9,300 nt of DNA, taken from positions 1-9,300 of the forward strand of contig JAUSHA010000056.1 of NCBI GenBank assembly GCA_030648815.1, in the 5' to 3' direction. The position numbers and the translations under genes are program-made. Shown piece by piece: positions 5,211 through 9,300 of this stretch; the first letter of the stretch is position 1, and every line of letters starts with the position of its first letter. A model generated the notes under the pieces. That model worked only from the letters and a program-made list of their open reading frames with translations, did not search any database and was not told the DNA's origin. The DNA comes from a bacterium (GTDB lineage: Bacteria > Patescibacteriota > Minisyncoccia > Minisyncoccales > MHMH01).

Positions 5211-5807
5211 ATGATTACACAAAACCCAAAAGAAGAGAGAACATTATTAATAGTAAAACCGGACGGCGTAAAAAGGGGACTGACCGGAGATATCATCTCC
5301 CGCATTGAGCAGAGGGGATTAAAGGTTATCGCCCTTGAAATGATTCACGCTACGAAAGAGCAGGTGCATGACCATTATCCGAAAGATCCGGCCTGGATCA
5401 AGCGTCTGGGAGAAAAGTCTATAAATACATATAAAGAGCACGGCATGGACCCGAAAGAAGAATTAGGAACAGACGATCCCGCTAAAATCGGAGAAATGGT
5501 AAGGTCTTGGCTTTTAGATTTTTTAACTTCAGGCCCCGTAGTTAAAATGGTGATCAAGGGTATCAGAGCGGTAGCTATGGTCAGAAAAATTGCCGGCCCC
5601 ACCATGCCCACAGCCGCAGAGATGGGCACTATTCGCGGAGATTTTTCCGTAGATGACGCCGCCGCCGCTAATAGAGGCAAGAGGGCTGTCCATAATATTG
5701 TCCACGCTTCGGAGACCCCCGAAGAAGCCGCCCACGAAATAGACTTCTGGTTTGCCGCAGACGATATACATGACTACAAGAGAGCGGAAGAGGATATTAT
5801 GTTCTAA
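5211..5807 (+). CDS. ndk: nucleoside diphosphate kinase, long CPR form
   Basis: NDK moves the gamma-phosphate of ATP to NDPs through a phosphohistidine, balancing cytosolic NTP pools. Visible landmarks are TLLIVKPDGVKRGL (11-24), with the nucleotide-binding Lys at 16, GTIRGDFSVD (139-148) and NIVHASETPEEA, whose H165 is the catalytic histidine, followed by EIDFWF. At 198 residues it exceeds the usual 140-150 because of an insert at about 57-98 (DPAWIKRLGEKSINTYKEHG and following) between the early HY motif and the strand SGPVVKMV. I recall the same insert in other CPR NDKs, so it is lineage-typical rather than damage. The SD is weak (agaga tracts only). A perfect terminator lies just downstream. 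Confidence 0.95.
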   Translation: MITQNPKEERTLLIVKPDGVKRGLTGDIISRIEQRGLKVIALEMIHATKEQVHDHYPKDPAWIKRLGEKSINTYKEHGMDPKEELGTDDPAKIGEMVRSWLLDFLTSGPVVKMVIKGIRAVAMVRKIAGPTMPTAAEMGTIRGDFSVDDAAAANRGKRAVHNIVHASETPEEAAHEIDFWFAADDIHDYKRAEEDIMF

Positions 5808-5823
5808 GATGTTTCAAAAAAAT

Positions 5824-5851
5824 AAAACCAGCCCCGAGAGGGGCTGGTTTT
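5824..5851. terminator. bidirectional intrinsic terminator
   Basis: AAAACCAGCCCC-GAGA-GGGGCTGGTTTT is a perfect 12-bp stem with a four-base loop, lying between the convergent ndk and zinc-ribbon genes. It gives a U-run in the RNA of both strands. Confidence 0.92.
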
Positions 5852-5854
5852 AGA

Positions 5855-6043
5855 TTAACGACCGAATCTTGAGTTTCTCCTCTTTTGCCAACAATCTCGG
5901 CAATAGATTGGTCTGTCAGGAGCTGGAGCGAATGGAAGCTCGGTTATTGGAGCTTCGCATTCAGAACATTTCCAATCTCCTTTGACCATTTCTCTCGGAG
6001 GAAAATCTCTTTTCGGACGATCATCGTCAAATTTCTGAAACAT
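5855..6043 (-). CDS. mini zinc-ribbon protein (CxxC-x18-CxxC)
   Basis: The 62-residue protein has an acidic/basic unstructured N-terminus (about 1-22). One zinc ribbon follows: CSEC (26-29), ITELPFAPAPDRPIYC and CRDC (48-51), then a basic tail QKRRNSRFGR. The pattern matches the CxxC-x17-CxxC domain family (C-S-E-C ... P-F-x-P ... R-P-V/I-Y-C-R-x-C), here with 18 spacer residues, which is frequent in CPR genomes and of unknown function; nucleic acid or ribosome association is plausible from charge. No SD precedes the ATG; the leader is U/A-rich and begins after the U-tract of the structured RNA at 6055-6181. Expression may therefore depend on readthrough of that element. It shares a terminator with ndk. 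Confidence 0.82.
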   Translation of the reverse strand: MFQKFDDDRPKRDFPPREMVKGDWKCSECEAPITELPFAPAPDRPIYCRDCWQKRRNSRFGR

Positions 6044-6054
6044 AGATATTTTTT

Positions 6055-6181
6055 AAAAAAATAAAACGACCTTTACCCCGTTAAATGCCCCTTCGGGGCA
6101 ATTTTTCTGAAAGAAAAATTATTTAACAGGGTGAAGTCTAAGTCGTTTTACCTTTTTGAGATACTTCGACTTAAACTTCTA
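6055..6181 (-). ncRNA. structured small RNA or terminator-type leader with three-way junction
   Basis: It starts from the consensus promoter at 6188-6216 and ends in GUCGUUUUAUUUUUUU. Pairings: P1 6142-6150 with 6062-6070 (9 bp); after a 5-nt bulge, a few more pairs; P2 6121-6131 with 6076-6086 (11 bp). Two hairpins sit on top, 6100-6120 (AAUUUUUCU/AGAAAAAUU) and 6087-6099 (GCCCC/GGGGC). The junction leaves no unpaired base. The 5' segment 6167-6173 can instead pair with 6139-6145 (UAAGUCG/CGACUUA), which would compete with P1 and could act as an antiterminator. It is either a free-standing sRNA or a cis-regulatory leader of the zinc-ribbon gene. I know no named family that it matches. Confidence 0.65.
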
Positions 6182-6187
6182 TTTGGT

Positions 6188-6216
6188 ATTATACTCCCGT
6201 TGTATTTATTTGTCAA
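6188..6216 (-). promoter_or_regulatory. consensus sigma70 promoter (TTGACA-17-TATAAT)
   Basis: Both hexamers are perfect: -35 at 6216-6211 and -10 at 6193-6188, with a 17-nt spacer. Expected transcript start is near 6181. It is the best promoter in the window and faces the structured RNA and mini zinc-ribbon gene. Confidence 0.92.
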
Positions 6217-6274
6217 TAGTGCTATCAATAATTAAGTTCATTGAAATAATTTTGCTTTTTGAAAGGAGAGCAGT

Positions 6275-7288
6275 ATGGCAATTCAGCTTCCCGAAATGAG
6301 GAAGGATAAAATTAGAGGTCGCTGGACGATATCCGCGCCGAATCGCAGCGACAGAACCGCATCTCCGCTTAAAGTTTGTCCGCTTTGTCTGGAAAACGAA
6401 ATTTATTTGCCGCAAAACTGTGGCGGACCGCACATCCTTTACGAAGAAAAAGATAATTCCGGATTATGTTCGGTGCGGGTTGTTCCTAACAAATTTCTTC
6501 TTCTGATGATAGAAGGGAAAACCGACGTCCAAAATATTTCTGATGTTTTTGATAGAACCGACGCCTTCGGCGCACATGAACTGGTGATAGATTCTCATAA
6601 GCATATTTATCCCATAGAGGCGATGAGTCCGAAAGAAGTCATGGCGGTGTGGCGATGTTTTATCGCCAGATATTTTGATTTAAAACAAGATCCGCGCATG
6701 AAATTTTTCTTTATGTTCCGTAACTATGGCAAGCCGGCCGGAGCATCACTGGAGCACCCTCATAGTCAAATAGTGGTATATCCGGTCATTCCAAGCGATG
6801 TGGGCCAAATGATTTCCAATTTTCAGCACAGTGCCGATAAGTATAACAGGTGCCCGGCTTGTTCAATGATAGACCATGAACTGCGCGAGAAAAAGAGGCT
6901 CGTCAGCCAAAATGATTTTTTTGCCGTCATTGAGCCGTATGCCTCCATGGTTCCTTACGAAACATGGATTATGCCTAAAAAAGTCGGCGTTTTTCACAGC
7001 CCATCATTTGCTCATTTTCTTAGAGATATTCCTCGAACCATCGAAGCGTTAGCCGAAATTATAATCGATACCCTTGAACGCCTTAATCGAGTTGTGCCCG
7101 GCCTTTCATACAACATGCTGTTGTATACGGCTCCTTACGGTGCCGACAACGAGCAGGGTACCTTCCATTGGTTTATAATGATTCAGCCGGTGATAAGCAC
7201 TCCTGGCGGAAACGAAAAAGGAACCGGCATCTATGCCAACTCCGTATTACCGGAAACGGCGGCGGAGAAGCTCCGTTCAAGCAAATAA
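6275..7288 (+). CDS. galT: galactose-1-phosphate uridylyltransferase (GalT family)
   Basis: GalT exchanges UMP between UDP-glucose and galactose-1-phosphate in the Leloir pathway; family relatives act on other sugar or nucleoside phosphates. The 337-residue protein has N-terminal RKDKIRGRW (9-17), zinc-site CPLC (35-38), HELVIDSHKH (101-110), the nucleophile motif HPHSQ (161-165; HPHGQ in E. coli) and a second CPAC (193-196). The C-terminal half carries FHWFIMIQP (297-305) and GTGIYANSVLPETAAEKL. Length and motif order fit a complete two-HIT-domain GalT. Sugar specificity is not certain because HPHSQ and the short N-terminus are typical of the broad GalT-like group in CPR. The SD aaaggagag lies 6 nt before the ATG. 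No clear plus-strand promoter is seen; a hairpin terminator follows. Confidence 0.87.
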   Translation: MAIQLPEMRKDKIRGRWTISAPNRSDRTASPLKVCPLCLENEIYLPQNCGGPHILYEEKDNSGLCSVRVVPNKFLLLMIEGKTDVQNISDVFDRTDAFGAHELVIDSHKHIYPIEAMSPKEVMAVWRCFIARYFDLKQDPRMKFFFMFRNYGKPAGASLEHPHSQIVVYPVIPSDVGQMISNFQHSADKYNRCPACSMIDHELREKKRLVSQNDFFAVIEPYASMVPYETWIMPKKVGVFHSPSFAHFLRDIPRTIEALAEIIIDTLERLNRVVPGLSYNMLLYTAPYGADNEQGTFHWFIMIQPVISTPGGNEKGTGIYANSVLPETAAEKLRSSK

Positions 7289-7296
7289 ACAAAAAC

Positions 7297-7330
7297 AAAG
7301 AGGCTTCTATGAAATGGAGGCCTCTTTTTG
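7297..7330 (+). terminator. intrinsic terminator of galT
   Basis: AAAGAGGC (7297-7304) pairs with GCCTCTTT (7320-7327), and the T-run reaches 7329. It ends just before the promoter of the RNA gene at 7332. Confidence 0.82.
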
Positions 7331-7331
7331 C

Positions 7332-7361
7332 TTGACCCTGAACTGCGCGAAGGAGTATAAT
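7332..7361 (+). promoter_or_regulatory. sigma70 promoter (TTGACC-18-TATAAT)
   Basis: The -35 TTGACC is at 7332-7337 and a perfect -10 TATAAT at 7356-7361. The start should be near 7367-7369. No reading frame with an SD follows; a structured RNA does. Confidence 0.85.
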
Positions 7362-7367
7362 AAATTA

Positions 7368-7535
7368 ACCCTGCCATTCTAGTAGATTCTGGGACAAACA
7401 TTCTTCCAGGGAGCCTTATATCTTGCTAGCCCTTGGGCTGACATTGCGGGCACCCACTTAGATTATTATCCGGAAGAATTCTCTAGGTATAGCAGGGCAA
7501 CTAAAAAACCCTTCGACTTCGCTCAGGGTTTTTTA
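7368..7535 (+). ncRNA. stable non-coding RNA, 6S RNA (SsrS) candidate
   Basis: This non-coding stretch has its own promoter and an intrinsic terminator. The ends close by CCCUGC (7369-7374) with GCAGGG (7492-7497), continued by AU-UCUAG with CUAGGUAU. An asymmetric bubble of about 17 nt follows on the 5' side, then AUUCUUCC (7400-7407) pairs with GGAAGAAU (7472-7479), enclosing smaller hairpins including AGCC-CUUG-GGCU. A long rod with closing stem, open central bubble and terminal stem is the layout of 6S RNA, which binds the sigma70 RNA polymerase holoenzyme; CCAGGGAGCCUU resembles segments of other 6S RNAs. Alternatives: an unnamed sRNA. The signature of SRP RNA is absent. That it is an RNA gene is well supported; its identity is not. 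Confidence 0.6.
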
Positions 7536-7538
7536 GTT
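7499..7538. terminator. bidirectional terminator built on palindromic repeat family 1
   Basis: AACTAAAAAACCC and GGGTTTTTTAGTT form a perfect 13-bp stem around ttcgacttcgctca. The loop and stem base (cttcgacttcgctcaggg) match the repeat at 1-20 and 193-216. It ends the plus-strand RNA gene and the minus-strand rpmB-tRNA unit. Confidence 0.88.
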
Positions 7539-7546
7539 CATCGCAG

Positions 7547-7618
7547 TCGGGGCGCTGGGAGTTGAACCCAGATCACAGGACCCCCAGCCCTGCATAATGG
7601 CCGCTATACTACGCCCCG
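7547..7618 (-). tRNA. tRNA-Pro(GGG)
   Basis: The 72-nt cloverleaf has acceptor CGGGGCG/CGCCCCG (7 bp) and discriminator A. U8 and A9 are followed by a short D arm with A14, G18-G19 and A21 in place, anticodon stem CAGGG/UCCUG with loop CUGGGGG, and T arm CUGGG-UUCAACU-CCCAG. Anticodon GGG (7585-7583) reads proline codons CCC/CCU; the C1-G72 pair also fits bacterial tRNA-Pro. CCA is not encoded. It starts 4 nt after the rpmB stop, so the two are probably cotranscribed and the tRNA cut out of the 3' end of the mRNA. Confidence 0.93.
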
Positions 7619-7622
7619 AAAT

Positions 7623-7874
7623 TTAATTAGATTTCGTGCTTTGAATTTTAGATTTACCCTTAGCCAGAGTTCTCTTGCATTTAGTGCAGACCTTGATTCT
7701 TTTGCCTGACGCCCCGCCCGCCTCGCTACGCGAAGCGTTGCGGGCAGGTAAATGCGCCCATTGGAGATTGGGTAATTTTCTTTTTTTAACGGTTGGGTTG
7801 TATTTGCCTCTTAGTTTTTTGAGGACCCAGGCCATGATCGGTTTTTTGCCGCAAATTGTACATTGTCTGCTCAT
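7623..7874 (-). CDS. rpmB: 50S ribosomal protein L28 (bL28), C+ zinc form, with repeat-encoded insert
   Basis: bL28 is a small protein of the large ribosomal subunit. The 83-residue product starts MSRQCTICGKKP (CxxC at 5-8), goes through YNPTVKKRKLPNLQWAHLP and ends with KRIKVCTKCKRTLAKGK (second CxxC), the zinc-binding C+ type. Between LP and SGKRI it has 12 residues, ARNASRSEAGGA, that are encoded by a GC-rich palindrome (7714-7748) and are absent from L28s I know. The insert is in frame and falls in the loop between strands, so the protein can stay functional. The ATG has no SD; the likely promoter (TTGCCA-17-TAGCAT, 7910-7882) would start RNA about at the ATG, so the mRNA may be leaderless. 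tRNA-Pro follows. Confidence 0.87.
   Translation of the reverse strand: MSRQCTICGKKPIMAWVLKKLRGKYNPTVKKRKLPNLQWAHLPARNASRSEAGGASGKRIKVCTKCKRTLAKGKSKIQSTKSN
7714..7748. repeat. GC-rich palindrome inserted in frame in rpmB
   Basis: CCCGC-CT-CGCT (7717-7727) and AGCG-TT-GCGGG (7734-7744) form two stacked stems around ACGCGA. It contrasts with the AT-rich gene around it and encodes the extra ARNASRSEAGGA. It differs from repeat families 1 and 2. Confidence 0.82.
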
Positions 7875-7881
7875 GATTAAT

Positions 7882-7910
7882 ATGCTACCATAGAATAATT
7901 ATGGTGGCAA
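7882..7910 (-). promoter_or_regulatory. probable rpmB promoter (TTGCCA-17-TAGCAT)
   Basis: The -35 is at 7910-7905 (overlapping the start of the divergent protease gene) and the -10 at 7887-7882. The expected start (about 7875) is at the rpmB ATG, implying a leaderless or nearly leaderless message. Confidence 0.5.
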
Positions 7911-8527
7911 TATCTTTTATATTTTCCGTAGCGGTTCTGATTTTTTCCGTTATTATTCACGAGATTTCTCACGGAGCCGTGGCCAGCCGTCTCGGTGATC
8001 AAACAGCTAAAAACGCCGGCCGGTTAACTTTGAATCCTTTAAGGCATATTGATTTTGTCGGCACTATTATTCTGCCGATTTTTTTGATTTTGACGACCGG
8101 CCGGGGAATCGGCTGGGCCAAGCCGGTGCCGATTAATCCCTATAATTTTCGGGATCAAAAATACGGTTCTTTGAAGGTTGCTATTGCCGGTCCGGCTTCT
8201 AATTTATTGATAGCTTTGATTTTCGGATTGCTGATGCGATTTACTCTAAATTTTAATTTTCTTTCGCCAGCTTTTTTTCAGGCGATTTATTTCATTGTTT
8301 CCGTTAATATATTGCTGGCGGTATTCAACTTAATGCCGGTTCCTCCCTTGGACGGTTCCCATATTTTTTTCTCTCTTTTGCCTAAATCAACGCTGGGCGC
8401 CCAAATATTTTTAGCCCGTTTCGGATTTCTTATTTTAATTTTCCTTATTTTCTTTTTCCAGCCGTTCAATAATTTTTTGTCATACATCACCGGCGCAATT
8501 TTTCATCTCATCGTCGGCAGCATTTGA
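7901..8527 (+). CDS. site-2 protease family (M50) intramembrane zinc metalloprotease
   Basis: The 208-residue protein is nearly all hydrophobic, with about five to six membrane helices. The zinc motif HEISH (20-24) lies in the first helix. GRLTLNPLRHID (40-51), GWAKPVPINP (71-80), AIAGPASNLL (94-103) and NLMPVPPLDGSH (143-154), whose D151 is the third zinc ligand, are all standard for the short, PDZ-less M50 group (YwhC/FtsH-independent S2P type). Such proteases cut membrane-spanning segments of substrates, often regulators or signal-peptide remnants; the substrate here is unknown. The ATG at 7901 gives the family's usual start; no SD precedes it and only 26 nt separate it from the divergent rpmB. 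Its TGA lies in the -35 box of the next promoter. Confidence 0.92.
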   Translation: MVAISFIFSVAVLIFSVIIHEISHGAVASRLGDQTAKNAGRLTLNPLRHIDFVGTIILPIFLILTTGRGIGWAKPVPINPYNFRDQKYGSLKVAIAGPASNLLIALIFGLLMRFTLNFNFLSPAFFQAIYFIVSVNILLAVFNLMPVPPLDGSHIFFSLLPKSTLGAQIFLARFGFLILIFLIFFFQPFNNFLSYITGAIFHLIVGSI

Positions 8528-8551
8528 CTTTTTATTTCAGGCGGGTAGAAT
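8524..8551 (+). promoter_or_regulatory. sigma70-type promoter (TTGACT-16-TAGAAT)
   Basis: The -35 TTGACT (8524-8529) overlaps the stop codon of the protease gene, and the -10 TAGAAT is at 8546-8551. It should drive the three small genes downstream. Confidence 0.7.
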
Positions 8552-8581
8552 CCAATGAGTACATAAAAGAGGAGGCCTGCG

Positions 8582-8821
8582 ATGGATTATTTTCCGGTCT
8601 GCGTTAAAATGCTGCAGCCGGCGCTGGACGACCGATTGATGCCGAAACTGCGGCGAAAAATCATTAAGGGAGAAATACTCTCGGAAGAAGCTTGGCAGGA
8701 GGCCATCGCTTTTTTGAAAAGATTAAGAGCTGTTGAATATCTTTCCTTAGACGACCAGGCGTTGGCCTCGGCCTACTGGTGGCTGGCTATGACCAGGAAA
8801 GATTTTCCGGAAAGATTATAA
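8582..8821 (+). CDS. 79-aa hypothetical protein
   Basis: No family is recognised. The protein is soluble, probably all helical, with a basic central part (KLRRKIIKGEIL, 22-33) followed by EEAWQEAIAFLKRLRAVEYL (36-55) and an aromatic stretch AYWWLAMTRKDFPERL at the end. No signal peptide, cysteine motif or catalytic signature is visible. The start is well supported: GAGGAGG sits 6 nt before the ATG and a promoter lies about 30 nt further up. It is followed after 18 nt by another small gene with a strong SD, so it is probably the first gene of an operon with the paralogue pair at 8840 and 9139. Confidence 0.72.
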   Translation: MDYFPVCVKMLQPALDDRLMPKLRRKIIKGEILSEEAWQEAIAFLKRLRAVEYLSLDDQALASAYWWLAMTRKDFPERL

Positions 8822-8839
8822 AAAAAGGAGGAAAAAGAT

Positions 8840-9106
8840 ATGGAAAAAAATGGAAAAGTTCAGATTAACCTTACAGGGTTTGGCATAGTTGAAATGGATG
8901 CGTTGGGCGCGGTAAAGCTTGGCCACGAAATAATATCGGCCATAGTCAGGTCTGACGCTATTGATGAGCTAATGTCTCATCCGCCGCGCACAACTGCCGG
9001 AGCGGTAGAAAGAGATCTCTTGAGAGACGCAATGATTCAGCTCCTCGAAGAGAAGTTCGGATTGCAAATAAAGGACGATCTTTGGGGAGAAAAGCAGATA
9101 GTTTAA
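8840..9106 (+). CDS. 88-aa hypothetical protein, paralogue of the next gene
   Basis: The N-terminus MEKNGKVQINLTGFG looks like a beta-strand, followed by helices: DALGAVKLGHEIISAIVRSD (20-39), AIDELMSHPP (40-49) and AVERDLLRDAMIQLLEEKFGLQ (55-76). It is acidic overall and probably cytosolic. It aligns with the start of the next frame at 9139 (K-[VI]-Q-I-x-L, then [IL][IL]S-x-I-x-[RK]-SD-x-x-DE, then HPP/YPQ), so the two arose by tandem duplication. Function unknown. A GGAGG with A-rich flanks lies 8 nt before the ATG, as for the next gene. Confidence 0.75.
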   Translation: MEKNGKVQINLTGFGIVEMDALGAVKLGHEIISAIVRSDAIDELMSHPPRTTAGAVERDLLRDAMIQLLEEKFGLQIKDDLWGEKQIV

Positions 9107-9138
9107 AAATCAAAGGGCGTCGCAAGGAGGGAAAAGAG

Positions 9139-9300
9139 ATGGCAAAGAAGAAAAAGATTCAAATTAGCCTGGGCGGATTACTTGGTTCGATTGGTATTGA
9201 CGAGTGGGCCGCATTGCAAATTTGCAATGATCTCCTGTCGGGCATAGCTAAATCCGATATCCTAGATGAATGTAAATCTTATCCGCAATCTGCGTTAAGG
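9139..9300 (+). CDS. paralogue of the 8840 gene, 3' end outside window
   Basis: The visible 54 residues start MAKKKKIQISLGGLLGSIGI and continue with DEWAALQICNDLLSGIAKSD and ILDECKSYPQ. They follow the same plan as the 8840 product: basic N-terminus, I-Q-I-x-L strand, helix with [LI][LI]S-x-I-x-[KR]-SD, then L-D-E and a Pro. Unlike its neighbour it has two cysteines (C29, C45). AAGGAGG lies 7-9 nt upstream of the ATG. The gap to the preceding gene is 32 nt. The frame is still open at the window edge. Confidence 0.72.
   Translation, partial: MAKKKKIQISLGGLLGSIGIDEWAALQICNDLLSGIAKSDILDECKSYPQSALR

Noticed and set aside
6210..6240. Plus-strand promoter for galT (TTGTCA and an AT-rich box)
   Set aside because: No hexamer at correct spacing resembles TATAAT; the TTGTCA is the reverse side of the strong minus-strand -35.
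7368..7500. SRP RNA at the RNA gene
   Set aside because: A CCGGAAG string is present, but the conserved helix 8 internal loops (CAGG ... AGCAG) around it are missing.
7675..7893. Plus-strand frame opposite rpmB
   Set aside because: It is the shadow of rpmB, which has clear L28 motifs.
1..9300. CRISPR array, insertion sequence or prophage
   Set aside because: There are no regularly spaced direct repeats and no transposase, integrase or phage structural gene; repeats present are single palindromes.
1..9300. TGA recoding as in Gracilibacteria
   Set aside because: The recognisable genes are full length without internal TGA, and TGA ends rlmN and the M50 gene.

Overview
The window looks like chromosomal DNA from a Patescibacteria (CPR) bacterium, most likely of the Parcubacteria group. 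The signs are a nucleoside diphosphate kinase with the long insert typical of CPR, a C+ type ribosomal protein L28 and a CxxC-x17/18-CxxC mini zinc ribbon. Several housekeeping genes lack a Shine-Dalgarno site, and short palindromic repeats lie in and between genes. TGA is used only as a stop (ends of rlmN and the M50 protease), so the Gracilibacteria/Absconditabacteria recoding is not in use. The lineage call is inference from gene families, not from a marker tree.

Layout. 1-203: 3' end of rlmN. 232-366: 5' stub of a decayed NYN-domain gene. 465-1652: secreted thioredoxin domain fused to a CcdA/DsbD-like membrane domain. 1674-2435: short-chain dehydrogenase, then a perfect terminator. 2582-4075: an island of small genes of unknown function: a two-helix membrane protein (-), a basic 143-residue protein (+), and a three-gene minus-strand operon (70 aa, 51-aa zinc ribbon, 71-aa membrane protein). 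Both minus-strand units start from near-duplicate sigma70-type promoters. 4187-5173: a ComEC-type metallo-beta-lactamase gene bracketed by two related long palindromes. 5211-5807: ndk. 5855-6216 (-): a mini zinc-ribbon gene behind a consensus promoter and a strongly folded leader or small RNA. 6275-7288: galT. 7332-7538 (+): an RNA gene with its own promoter and terminator, possibly 6S RNA. 7547-7874 (-): rpmB and tRNA-Pro(GGG). 7901-8527: site-2 protease. 8524-9300: a promoter and three small genes with strong SD sites, the last two being tandem paralogues.

Two themes deserve attention. First, unrelated families of short palindromes sit inside or at the ends of reading frames (rlmN, NYN stub, MBL gene, rpmB). 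They add residues in frame and in some cases supply the C-terminus and stop codon, as Rickettsia palindromic elements do. Second, there are two non-coding RNA loci with promoter and terminator. One, upstream of the zinc-ribbon gene, can be folded by hand into a three-way junction with no unpaired bases at the junction and has a competing upstream pairing, so it could be a small RNA or a conditional terminator.

The named enzymes cover disulfide/redox handling, nucleotide balance, sugar nucleotide metabolism, translation and membrane proteolysis. They form no obvious single pathway. The small-gene islands have no function I can assign.
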